Assembly (NCBI GenBank): GCA_964058805.1 | Contig: CAXKVV010000401.1 | Coordinates: forward strand, 1 to 64,000 | Origin: Schoenoplectus triqueter | Taxonomy: Eukaryota > Streptophyta > Magnoliopsida > Poales > Cyperaceae | Direction: 5' to 3' | Length of the DNA stretch: 64,000 bases | Part shown: piece after piece, positions 50,761 to 61,939 of the stretch | How the letters are laid out: each line of letters begins with the position of its first letter | How positions within the stretch are numbered: position 1 is the first letter of the stretch | Made by a program: the position numbers and the translations under genes | Notes under the pieces: model-generated | What the model was told of the DNA's origin: nothing | Database searches by the model: none | Seen by the model: only the letters and a program-made list of their open reading frames with translations

Positions 50761-52924
50761 TGAGTTTGGGCGAGCAAAACATGAAAACGGGACGCGACGC
50801 ACTCGGTACCGCCGATAACAAGTCCGGGCGCGCAAAACATGAAAACGGGACCCAACGCCCTCGGTAAAGCCGAAAACGAGTCGGGGCGCGCAAGACATGA
50901 ATACAGGACCCGACGCCCTAGGTAAAGCCGAAAACGAGTCGGGGAGCGCAAGACATGAAAACGGGACCTGATGCCCTCGGTCCCGCCGAAAATGAGTCCG
51001 GGAGCACAAAATAAGAAAATGGGTCGCGACGCACTCGGTACCGCCGAAAACGAGTCCGAGCGCGCAAAACATGAAAACGAGACCCGACGCCCCGGTTCCG
51101 CCGAAAACGATTCGGGGCGCGCAAAACATGAAAACGAGACCTTACGCCCTCGGTCCCGCCGAAAACGAGTCGGGGCGCGCAAAACTTGAAAACTGGACCC
51201 GACGTCCTCGGTACCGCCGAAAACGAGTGGGGGCGCGCAAAACATGAAAACGGGACCCGACGCCCTCGGTACCGACGAAAACGAGTTCGGGCGCGCAAAA
51301 CATAAAAACGGGACCCGACGCCCTCGGTACCGCCGAAAATGAGTCCGGGCACGCAAAACATGAAAACGAGACCCGATGCCCTCGGTACAGCCGAAAACGA
51401 GTTTGGGCGCGCAAAATATGAAAACAGGACGGCGACGCACTCGGTACCGCCGAAAACGAGTTTGGGCGCGCAAAACATGAAAACGGGACCTGACTCCCTC
51501 AGTATCGCCGAAAACGAGTCCGGGCGCGCAAAACATGGAAACGGGACCCGACGCGCCGGTACCGCAGAAAACGAGTCCGGGCGGGCAAAACATGAAAATG
51601 GGACCCGACGACCTCGGTACAGCCGAAAATGAGTCCGGGCGCGCAAAACATGAAAACGGCACCCGACGCCCTCGGTACCGCCGAAAATGAGTTTGGGTGC
51701 GCAAAACATGAAAACGATACCTGACGCCCTCGATACCGCCGAAAACGGGACCCGACGCCCTCGAGACCGCCGAAGACGAGTCCGGGCGCGCAAAACATTA
51801 AAACGGGACCCGACACCCTCGGTACCGCCGAAGACGAGTCCGGGCACGCAAAACATGAAAACGGGACCCGACGGCCTCAGTACCTCCGAAAACTAGTCCA
51901 CGCGCGCAACTCATGAAAACGGGACCCGACGCCCTTGGTACAGCCGAAAGTGAGTTCGGGCGCGCAAAACATGAAAACGATACCCGACGCCCTCGATACC
52001 ACCGAAAACGGGACCCGACGCCCTCGAGACCGCCGAAAATGAGTCCGTGCGCGCAAAACATTGAAACGGGACCTGACGCCCTCGATATTGCCGAAAACGA
52101 GTCCGGGCGCCCAAAACATAAAAACGACACCCGACGCCCTCGGTACCGCCGATAACGAGTCAGGGCACGCAAAAAAAGAAAACGGGACCCGACGCCCTCG
52201 ATACCGTCGAAAACGGGACCGGGCGCCCAAAACATGAAAACGGGACCCGACGCCCTCGGTACCACCGAAAACGGGACCCGACGCCCTCGAGACCGCCGAA
52301 AACAAGTCCGTGCGCGCAAAACATTGAAACGGGACCCGACGCCCTCGATATTGCCGAAAATGAGTCCGTGTGCGCAAAACATGAAAACGAGACCCGACGC
52401 CCTCGTTACCGCCAAAAACGAATCAGGGAGCGCAAAACATGAAAACGAGACCCGACGCCCTCGGTACCGCCGAAAACGAGTCCGGGCGCGCAAAACATGA
52501 AAACGGGACCCGACGCCCCTCAGTACCTCTGAAAACAAGTCCATGCGCGCAAAACATGAAAAAGGGACTCGACGCCCTTGATACCGCCAAAAATTGGGCC
52601 CGACGCTCTCGAGACCGTCGAAAATGAGTCCAGGCACGCAAAACATTAAAACGTGACACGACGCCCTCGCTACCGCCGAAAACGAGTCTGGGCACGCAAA
52701 ACTTGAAAACTAGATCCGAGGCCCTCAGTACCGGTGAAAACGAGTCCGGGCGCGCAAAACATGGAAACGAGACCCGACGCCCTCGGTACCGCCGAAAATG
52801 AGTCCGGGCGCGCAAAACATTCAAACGAGACCCGACGCCCTCGGTATCGCCGAAAATGAGTCCGGGCGCTCAAAACATGAAAACGGGACCCGAAACCCTC
52901 GGTACCTCCGAAAACTAGTCCTCC
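50761..52924 (+). repeat. GC satellite block D, right end
   Basis: A diverging continuation of the 4.5-kb unit with deleted short monomers, becoming irregular towards the right (AACTAGTCC, ATATTGCCG and CTCTGAAAACAAG variants). It ends at about 52924 (GAAAACTAGTCCTCC), directly joined to AT-satellite AAAAACTACTATTTAAAC. Confidence 0.88.
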
Positions 52925-54105
52925 AAAAACTACTATTTAAACAAGTTGTTTGAGATTTTCAAAATTTTTGGCCGCCTAGCTACTCATAATTTCGTTAAAA
53001 TTAATATTATTAGTCCTAATTATGCCTATTATGAGGTTCTCCAATTAACACTTCGATATGAATATCCGACGATACTAATTTTTCATAAAACATAAGTAAG
53101 ATATATTAGAAACTGCTGTTCAAACGAGTTGTTTAAGTTTTTTAATATTTTTTACCTCATAACTACACATAATTTCATGAAAATTAATACAAATACTCCT
53201 AACTATGCCTATTAGAAGATTATCCCAATAACACATCGATATGAACGTTCAACGACACTAATTTTGCGTAAAAATTAAGTAAGACGCATTAAAAAGCTGT
53301 TTGAAGAAGTTGTTTAATTCTTTTTTAATTTTTGGCTGAATAAATACTCAATATTTCGTGAAAATTAATAAATTTACTCCTAATTATGCCTATTGTCAGA
53401 TTGTCCAATTAACACTTCGATATTAATATCCTACGAGAATAAATTTTCGTAAAATATAAGTAAGATACATTACAAAGTGCTGTTTAACCAAGTTGGTTAA
53501 GGTAATTGTCCATTACTACATATAATTTCGTAACAAATAATATAATTACTCATAATTATACCTATTAGGAGATTATCTAATAAAAACATCGATATGAATA
53601 TTCTACGACACTAATTTTGCACAAAACATAAGTAAGATGCATTAAAAACAGCTTTTTAAACATGTTGATTGAGCTTTTAAAATATTTATTCCGCATAACT
53701 GCATATAATTTCATGCAAATTAATATAATTACTCCTAATTATGCAAATTATAATACTATCGAATTAAAACATCGATATGAATATTTTATGATGCTTATTT
53801 TGCACAAAACATAAGTAAGATGCATTAAAAACTGCTATTTAAACAAGTTGTTCGACTTTTTTTAAATTTTGGGCCGCATAAATACCCATCATTTTGTGAA
53901 AATTAATGTAATTACTCTTAATTATGCCTATTATAAGATTGTCCAATTAACACTTCGATATGAATATCCTACGACACAAAGTTTTCATAAAACATAAGTA
54001 AAACACATTAGAAATTACTGTTTAAACAAGTTATTTCAGTTTTTCAAAATTTTAGGCCGCATAACATAAATAATTTCGTGCAAATTAATATAATCACTCC
54101 TAATT

Positions 54106-55355
54106 ATGCCTATTATAAGATTTCTCCAATTAAATCTTCGACACGAACATTCTATGATGCTAATTTTGCACAAATCATATGGAATATGTGTTAAAAACTG
54201 CTGTTTAAACAAGTTGTTTGAGATTTTCAAAATTTTTGGCCGCCTAGCTACTCATAATTTCGTTAAAATTAATATAATTACTCCTAATTATGCCTATTTC
54301 CGATTAACACTTCGAAATGAATATCCGACGATACTAATTTTTCATAAAACATAAGTAAGATATATTAGAAACTGCTGTTCAAACGAGTTGTTTAAGATTT
54401 TTAACATTTTTTACCTCATAACTACACATAATTTCATGAAAATTAATACAAATACTCCTAACTATGCCTATTAGAAGATTATCCCATTAAAACATCGATA
54501 TGAACGTTCAACGACACTAATTTTGCGTAAAAATTAAGTAAGACGCATTAAAAAACTGTTTGAAGAAGTTGTTTAATTCTTTTTTAATTTTTGGCTGAAT
54601 AAATACTCAAAATTTCGTGCAAATTAATAAATTTACTCCTAATTATGCCTATTGTCAGATTGTCCAATTAACACTTCGATATTAATATCCTACGAGACTA
54701 AATTTTCGTAAAACATAAGTAAGATACATTACAAAGTGCTGTTTAACCAAGTTGTTTAAGGTAATTGTCCATTACTACATATAATTTCGTAAAAAATAAT
54801 ATAATTACTCATAATTATACCTATTAGGAGATTATCTAATAAAAACATCGATATGAATATTCTACGACACTAATTTTGCACAAAACATAAGTAAGATGCA
54901 TTAAAAACAGCTTTTTAAACATGTTGATTGAGCTTTTAAAATATTTATTCCGCATAACTGCATATAATTTCATGCAAATTAATATAATTACTCCTAATTA
55001 TGCAAATTATAATACTATCGAATTAAAACATCGATATGAATATTTTATGATGCTTATTTTGCACGAAACATAAGTAAGATGCATTATTTAAACAAGTTGT
55101 TCGACTTTTTTTAAATTTTGGGCCGCATAAATACCCATCATTTTGTGAAAATTAATGTAATTACTCTTAATTATGCCTATTGTAAGATTGTCCAATTAAC
55201 ACTTCGATATGAATATCCTACGACACAAAGTTTTCATAAAACATAAGTAGAACACATTAGAAACTACTGTTTAAACAAGTTATTTCAGTTTTTCAAAATT
55301 TTAGGCCGCATAACTACAAATAATTTCGTGCAAATTAATATAATCACTCCTAATT
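54106..55355 (+). repeat. AT satellite HOR unit, right copy 1 (1250 bp)
   Basis: Complete seven-monomer unit counted from the type-1 ATGCCTATTATAAG start. It is 9 bp shorter than the next copies, partly because of a deletion in the second monomer near 54297, where ATTGTGATGTTCTCC is reduced. Confidence 0.9.
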
Positions 55356-56614
55356 ATGCCTATTATAGGATTTCTCCAATTAAATCTTCGACACGAACAT
55401 TCTATGATGCTAATTTTGCACAAATCATATGGAATATGTGTTAAAAACTGCTGTTTAAACAAGTTGTTTGAGATTTTCAAAATTTTTGGCCGCCTAGCTA
55501 CTCATAATTTCGTTAAAATTAATATAATTACTCCTAATTATGCCTATTGTGATGTTCTCCGATTAACACTTCGAAATGAATATCCGACGATACTAATTTT
55601 TCATAAAACATAAGTAAGATATATTAGAAACTGCTGTTCAAACGAGTTGTTTAAGATTTTTAACATTTTTTACCTCATAACTACACATAATTTCATGAAA
55701 ATTAATACAAATACTCCTAACTATGCCTATTAGAAGATTATCCCATTAAAACATCGATATGAACGTTCAACGACACTAATTTTGCGTAAAAATTAAGTAA
55801 GACGCATTAAAAAGCTGTTTGAAGAAGTTGTTTAATTCTTTTTTAATTTTTGGCCGAATAAATACTCAAAATTTCGTGCAAATTAATAAATTTACTCCTA
55901 ATTATGCCTATTGTCAGATTGTCCAATTAACACTTCGATATTAATATCCTACGAGACTAAATTTTCGTAAAACATAAGTAAGATACATTACAAAGTGCTG
56001 TTTAACCAAGTTGTTTAAGGTAATTGTCCATTACTACATATAATTTCGTAAAAAATAATATAATTACTCATAATTATACCTATTAGGAGATTATCTAATA
56101 AAAACATCGATATGAATATTCTACGACACTAATTTTGCACAAAACATAAGTAAGATGCATTAAAAACAGCTTTTTAAACATGTTGATTGAGCTTTTAAAA
56201 TATTTATTCCGCATAACTGCATATAATTTCATGCAAATTAATATAATTACTCCTAATTATGCAAATTATAATACTATCGAATTAAAACATCGATATGAAT
56301 ATTTTATGATGCTTATTTTGCACGAAACATAAGTAAGATGCATTATTTAAACAAGTTGTTCGACTTTTTTTAAATTTTGGGCCGCATAAATACCCATCAT
56401 TTTGTGAAAATTAATGTAATTACTCTTAATTATGCCTATTGTAAGATTGTCCAATTAACACTTCGATATGAATATCCTACGACACAAAGTTTTCATAAAA
56501 CATAAGTAGAACACATTAGAAACTACTGTTTAAACAAGTTATTTCAGTTTTTCAAAATTTTAGGCCGCATAACTACAAATAATTTCGTGCAAATTAATAT
56601 AATCACTCCTAATT
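55356..56614 (+). repeat. AT satellite HOR unit, right copy 2 (1259 bp)
   Basis: Almost base-identical to the next copy. One visible difference is GGCCGAATAAA near 55852, where the other copies read GGCTGAATAAA. Confidence 0.92.
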
Positions 56615-57873
56615 ATGCCTATTATAGGATTTCTCCAATTAAATCTTCGACACGAACATTCTATGATGCTAATTTTGCACAAATCATATGGAATATGTGT
56701 TAAAAACTGCTGTTTAAACAAGTTGTTTGAGATTTTCAAAATTTTTGGCCGCCTAGCTACTCATAATTTCGTTAAAATTAATATAATTACTCCTAATTAT
56801 GCCTATTGTGATGTTCTCCGATTAACACTTCGAAATGAATATCCGACGATACTAATTTTTCATAAAACATAAGTAAGATATATTAGAAACTGCTGTTCAA
56901 ACGAGTTGTTTAAGATTTTTAACATTTTTTACCTCATAACTACACATAATTTCATGAAAATTAATACAAATACTCCTAACTATGCCTATTAGAAGATTAT
57001 CCCATTAAAACATCGATATGAACGTTCAACGACACTAATTTTGCGTAAAAATTAAGTAAGACGCATTAAAAAGCTGTTTGAAGAAGTTGTTTAATTCTTT
57101 TTTAATTTTTGGCTGAATAAATACTCAAAATTTCGTGCAAATTAATAAATTTACTCCTAATTATGCCTATTGTCAGATTGTCCAATTAACACTTCGATAT
57201 TAATATCCTACGAGACTAAATTTTCGTAAAACATAAGTAAGATACATTACAAAGTGCTGTTTAACCAAGTTGTTTAAGGTAATTGTCCATTACTACATAT
57301 AATTTCGTAAAAAATAATATAATTACTCATAATTATACCTATTAGGAGATTATCTAATAAAAACATCGATATGAATATTCTACGACACTAATTTTGCACA
57401 AAACATAAGTAAGATGCATTAAAAACAGCTTTTTAAACATGTTGATTGAGCTTTTAAAATATTTATTCCGCATAACTGCATATAATTTCATGCAAATTAA
57501 TATAATTACTCCTAATTATGCAAATTATAATACTATCGAATTAAAACATCGATATGAATATTTTATGATGCTTATTTTGCACGAAACATAAGTAAGATGC
57601 ATTATTTAAACAAGTTGTTCGACTTTTTTTAAATTTTGGGCCGCATAAATACCCATCATTTTGTGAAAATTAATGTAATTACTCTTAATTATGCCTATTG
57701 TAAGATTGTCCAATTAACACTTCGATATGAATATCCTACGACACAAAGTTTTCATAAAACATAAGTAGAACACATTAGAAACTACTGTTTAAACAAGTTA
57801 TTTCAGTTTTTCAAAATTTTAGGCCGCATAACTACAAATAATTTCGTGCAAATTAATATAATCACTCCTAATT
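56615..57873 (+). repeat. AT satellite HOR unit, right copy 3 (1259 bp)
   Basis: Repeats copy 2 at exactly 1259 bp. An 85-codon open frame recurs at the start of each copy only because the units are homogenised. Confidence 0.92.
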
Positions 57874-58915
57874 ATGCCTATTATAGGATTTCTCCAATTA
57901 AATCTTCGACACGAACATTCTATGATGCTAATTTTGCACAAATCATATGGAATATGTGTTAAAAACTGCTGTTTAAACAAGTTGTTTGAGATTTTCAAAA
58001 TTTTTGGCCGCCTAGCTACTCATAATTTCGTTAAAATTAATATAATTACTCCTAATTATGCCTATTGTGATGTTCTCCGATTAACACTTCGAAATGAATA
58101 TCCGACGATACTAATTTTTCATAAAACATAAGTAAGATATATTAGAAACTGCTGTTCAAACGAGTTGTTTAAGATTTTTAACATTTTTTACCTCATAACT
58201 ACACATAATTTCATGAAAATTAATACAAATACTCCTAACTATGCCTATTAGAAGATTATCCCATTAAAACATCGATATGAACGTTCAACGACACTAATTT
58301 TGCGTAAAAATTAAGTAAGACGCATTAAAAAGCTGTTTGAAGAAGTTGTTTAATTCTTTTTTAATTTTTGGCTGAATAAATACTCAAAATTTCGTGCAAA
58401 TTAATAAATTTACTCCTAATTATGCCTATTGTCAGATTGTCCAATTAACACTTCGATATTAATATCCTACGAGACTAAATTTTCGTAAAACATAAGTAAG
58501 ATACATTACAAAGTGCTGTTTAACCAAGTTGTTTAAGGTAATTGTCCATTACTACATGTAATTTCGTAAAAAATAATATAATTACTCATAATTATACCTA
58601 TTAGGAGATTATCTAATAAAAACATCGATATGAATATTCTACGACACTAATTTTGCACAAAACATAAGTAAGATGCATTAAAAACAGCTTTTTAAACATG
58701 TTGATTGAGCTTTTAAAATATTTATTCCGCATAACTGCATATAATTTCATGCAAATTAATATAATTACTCCTAATTATGCAAATTATAATACTATCGAAT
58801 TAAAACATCGATATGAATATTTTATGATGCTTATTTTGCACGAAACATAAGTAAGATGCATTATTTAAACAAATTGTTCGACTTTTTTTAAATTTTGGGC
58901 CGCATAAATACCCAT
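57874..58915 (+). repeat. AT satellite HOR unit, right copy 4 (truncated, 1042 bp)
   Basis: Matches copy 3 until it is cut after CATAAATACCCAT by the right inverted arm. Small private changes include ACATGTAATTTCG near 58555, where other copies read ACATATAATTTCG. Confidence 0.9.
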
Positions 58916-59236
58916 TGTGCGACCCTTTTTCGCGCGCCGCCGCACCGCCGCCGGGCGATGGGTTCTGCGGAAGAAGGACACGGAGATCCCTCCCGAGCGT
59001 GCATCTGATGAGTGTCGGCCGATTCTGCCGTTTAGAAATATTTGGATGCACATTCAGGGGGTTTTTAGTGATTGTGAGTTCTTGTAGATTCCGGTGGGCG
59101 CAAGCCCCCACCGTTAATTACCCTGGGCTACGAACCTCGAGGCACCTCTGGATCTTTGAAAGAGAGAAGCAAATAGTATAGTTAAGAGATGGGCAAGTGG
59201 TCGTCTAAGTTTATAAAAAACGGATCTACGGAAGAT

Positions 59237-59768
59237 GAACCTACCAACAGACCGGTTCAATCTATGGAAGACAAACCTACAAACAGATCGGTTTTGTCCT
59301 ATGGGGGACGAACCTACAAACAGACCGGTTCAGTCCATGCCACCTCGAGATATAACCTTACCAACAGACCAGGTTAATCTCTTCATAGGGGGCTTGAGGT
59401 GAGTCTACATACAGACCGACTCGACCTCCGTTGATCTAGAAGATAAACCTACAAACAGACCGGTTCAATCTTAACTAGTCAACAACCAATCACACAAAAT
59501 ACAACTCGAAGCACTGAGCCGGTTGATCTTGAGGTTGGTGAATCAGGAGAAGGGTGGCTATGGCCCACGTATTTCTTCTCACTGATCTTCTAGATCATGA
59601 ATTCGAAGCACTGAGCCGATTCATAAACCTAGGAAACACAATTGCACACAATGTCAAACCTGAAGCGCTGGGCCAGTTCAACATTGAGGCATGTGTTAGT
59701 GAAGGAACCTACCTACAGAACGGTTCACATTCACTGTTTTGTGGATGAATCTACCAACAGACCGATTC
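59237..59768. repeat. Variable-stem dyad array, right arm
   Basis: Eight 22-bp dyads with a 5-12-5 layout share a core of the form TACNNACAGACC or TACCTACAGAAC but have different arms: 59237 GAACC/GGTTC, 59273 AAACC/GGTTT, 59310 GAACC/GGTTC, 59354 AACCT/AGGTT, 59401 GAGTC/GACTC, 59445 AAACC/GGTTC, 59705 GAACC/GGTTC and 59747 GAATC/GATTC. Complementarity usually extends beyond the five bases (for example GAC...GTC around 59270-59298). The core is the reverse complement of the left-arm core with one extra base. Confidence 0.85.
59502..59678. repeat. Second dyad family, right arm
   Basis: 24-bp dyads with a constant 16-nt core around TCGAAGCACTGAGCCG. Outer arms are CAAC/GTTG at 59502-59525 and GAAT/ATTC at 59599-59622, with a third, imperfect copy (AAAC/GTTC) at about 59656-59678. 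Counterparts lie at about 1028-1200 in the left arm. Confidence 0.7.
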
Positions 59769-60199
59769 AATCTCACAGTCTCGGGAAATGAGCTAGGAGA
59801 CAAACTCATCGACGGATGAGTTCAGTCTTGCCAGCTCAGATGGTCATGAATTACTTGTTCATGACACCGAGTCATTAAGATGTCACTTCGCTCGGACATC
59901 GTAATGTTCTTCTTCTTCAAAGTCGACATATCTCTCCATGCTGATGTCGTAGCTTTGGTCATTCTTCAGCGAGTATCGAGATGTTCTTGTCTCGACCAAT
60001 CATTCTACGTGTTGCATTGCTTGTGCAAAATTACTATGTTGCCCTACACCCCTTGTGTGAACGTATTCAATCATGAGTTACTTGCTCATGGCAGCGAGTC
60101 ATTAAGATGTCATCTATCTAGGACATCGTAATGTTCTTCTTCTTCAGAGTCGACATATATCTTCGTGTTAGTGTCGTAGTTCTGGTTATTCTTCATCAA

Positions 60200-60525
60200 A
60201 CATCAAGATGTTCGTGTCTCGATGTATCTTCTCAAGTCGCTATCGAAGTCTTAATCTTCTCATGTCAAGATGTTTTTGTCTCAACGCATCTTCTTCATAT
60301 TGCTATCAAAGCCTTAATCTTCTCACGTCGAGATGTTCTTGTCTCAACGTATCTTATTATTCTTCATCAAGTGTCGAGATGTTCTTGTCTCGACGTATCT
60401 TCTCCTGTTGCTATCAAAGCCTTAGTCTTCTCACATCAAGATGTTCTTGTCTCAACACATCTTCTTCATGTTGCTATCAAAGCCTCAATCATCCCACGTC
60501 AAGATGTTCTCGTCTTGACTAATCA
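60200..60525. repeat. 62-63-bp tandem repeat, six copies
   Basis: The marker TCAAGATG or TCGAGATG recurs at 60203, 60265, 60328, 60374, 60436 and 60499, giving spacings of 62, 63, 46, 62 and 63 bp. Each copy has TGTTCTTGTCTC, TATCTTCTTC and GCTATCAAAGCCTTA segments. Each marker is the left half of a dyad around TGTTCTTG with changing arms (GTCGAGA/TCTCGAC near 60374, GTCAAGA/TCTTGAC near 60499). The left arm has only two such units, near 420-520. Confidence 0.85.
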
Positions 60526-60652
60526 CTCTAAATGTCATATTGTGCGTGCAAATATTCATATGTGGCTCTATACTCCTTATATGAGCGTATTTATTCATTT
60601 CTAAAATGCACAGAGTCTATTATATAATATCTTTCATTATCATAAAGATGCA

Positions 60653-60711
60653 TTTATTATTATTATTATTATTACTATTATTATTATTATTATTATTATT
60701 ACAATTATTAT
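60653..60711. repeat. (ATT)n microsatellite
   Basis: About 59 bp of TTA/ATT triplets with two interruptions (ACT and ACA). It continues into a degenerate ATTTTT-rich stretch to about 60755. The left arm has only short ATA/AAT runs at the equivalent place. Confidence 0.95.
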
Positions 60712-60762
60712 ATTACTATCATTATTTTTATTTTTATTTTTTATTATTTTTATTTCTTAAAC

Positions 60763-61920
60763 CCTATTTGTCTATGTAGAAAATTATTTACAAAAATAAT
60801 AGAACATGGGTAGCTATTAACTTAGAACTTTATTTATATTTTTTGGGATTTTTTACAATAGCTAGAATAGTAGAATTTTATTTTTATTATTTCTAAACTC
60901 TATTTATTCTATAGAAAATCACTTACTAAAATAATAGAAAATAAAATGGCTATGATTTTTATTTGTATTTTTAAAATGTTCATAATAGCTAAAGTAATAG
61001 GATTTTATTATTATATTCTATTATATTGAAATACTATTCATTATGTAAGAATCATTTACAAAATTAAAAGGTGGTTAGTTATACTATTTTACCATTATTA
61101 TTTTTATTATATTTTTTTATTTTTAATATCTATAATAGCTAAAAAGAAATCATTACTAATATTCTATCCTATTTATTATATTATTCATTATATCTATTTT
61201 TATTATTTCTATTTACTATCTATAGAAAAATATAAGATTTTTTATTATTACTATTATTAGTTGAAAAATAGCTATAAGAGATGAAATTTATTATGTTTTT
61301 ACTACAACTATTATTTTTATTTCATTTTATTCATCAAAAGTATTTTTATTGTATATTTGTATAGAAATAACAAAAGAAATACAATTCATATTATAAAACT
61401 ATATTATCATTTTTTATTATAAAAGAAAATGTATTCTTACTATTCATTACCATAGTAGTATATTTTGTATATTTTGTGCTATTTATTTATTATTATATTT
61501 TTATAGAAGATATCAATATAATTCCAGTTATTATTATATTTTTTATATATTTTTTTATTTATCAAAGAATATAGCTAATCTCATTATCTATTATAGTATG
61601 TTACCATCATCATTATTATTTCATGGAAAATCATTTGAAAAATCACTAAAATATATCTAGTTATTATTTATGATTTTTATTTGTATTTTTGGAATTTTTA
61701 TAGTATTTAAAATGACAAGTAAAATATACAAATATATGAAATGTCTTTTTGCTTTTAAATTGTTCTAATATGATATTATTTTTTAAAACTAAAATATTAT
61801 TATACAGAAAAATACTATGGAAAACAAAGAAACTTTAGAAATAAATTTTAGTTAATTTGGAGTTTAGGAACATTTTTAAATGATTTATTTACTCTTTATT
61901 TTTAATATTCTGTTATTTAT
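60763..61920. repeat. AT-rich region with degenerate ~130-bp tandem units
   Basis: Very AT-rich. AATAGCTA boxes recur near 60852, 60980, 61134, 61266 and 61572, alternating with GAAAATCATTTACAAAA-type boxes. The part up to about 61010 mirrors the left arm; beyond that no counterpart is available in the window. No gene is seen. Confidence 0.55.
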
Positions 61921-61939
61921 TGAATTTTGGGTTTAATGA

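Larger units (their letters stand above)
6072..52924. repeat. GC-rich 58-bp satellite array, about 800 copies
   Basis: The whole interval is a tandem array with a 58-bp period; a representative monomer is 11221-11278. Landmarks in each monomer are GAAAACGAGTCC, GGGCGCGCAAAACATG, AAAACGGGACCCGACGCC and a GGTACC (KpnI) hexamer. The consensus is about 64% G+C with ten CpG per 58 bp, in sharp contrast to the flanking AT-rich satellite. 58 is one more than a multiple of three, so each reading frame cycles through three monomers and predicted peptides repeat every 58 residues. The minus-strand consensus has no stop in any frame, which explains open frames up to 872 codons; these are not genes. The array has four blocks of alternating orientation, described separately. 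Confidence 0.97.
52925..58915 (+). repeat. AT-rich ~180-bp satellite, right array (7-monomer HOR)
   Basis: About 33 monomers of the same AT-rich satellite as at 2055-6071, in the same orientation and monomer order. Higher-order units here are much more homogeneous. The array starts within a type-1 monomer at 52925 and stops abruptly at CATAAATACCCAT (58915), where the right inverted arm begins. Confidence 0.96.
58916..61010 (-). repeat. Right arm of the long inverted repeat
   Basis: Reverse complement of 1-2054 in the same order. The inner end TGTGCGACCCTTTTTCGCGC mirrors the left inner end. The GC-rich conserved part is 58916-59160, the dyad array 59230-59770, the enhancer-like repeats 59840-60540 and the AT-rich tandem from about 60763. 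The two arms differ by local expansions: a 62-bp tandem and an ATT microsatellite on this side, a 174-bp tandem on the left. No coding capacity is seen. Confidence 0.85.

Noticed and set aside
6072..52924. CRISPR array
   Set aside because: Repeats are contiguous 58-bp monomers without unique spacers and number about 800. The context is eukaryotic satellite.
6072..52924. CENP-B-box-like site in the GC monomer (GAAAACGGGA)
   Set aside because: Only the 3' half resembles the box. The required TTCG at the proper distance upstream of CGGG is AAAC here.
6072..52924. E2F-type site (TTTTGCGCGCC on the reverse strand) in every monomer
   Set aside because: It fails the TTTSGCGC or WTTSSCSS consensus at one position. 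GC-rich monomers give such near matches easily.
6072..52924. rDNA intergenic-spacer subrepeats
   Set aside because: GC-rich tandem subrepeats occur in plant rDNA spacers, but no 18S, 5.8S, 25S or 5S sequence lies nearby and the flanks are a different satellite.
54106..58131. 85-codon open frames repeated every 1259 bp in the right AT array (and 94-codon ones at 2718 and 3983)
   Set aside because: They recur because the higher-order units are homogenised. Composition is simply that of AT-rich satellite (Ile, Asn, Lys, Phe) and the frames change length with indels between copies.
59189..59377. 62-codon frame starting MGKWSSKF as a gene (with an MVKWSSGF counterpart in the left arm)
   Set aside because: The shared start lies in the inverted arms, and the rest translates dyad repeats. 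It is short and without a domain.
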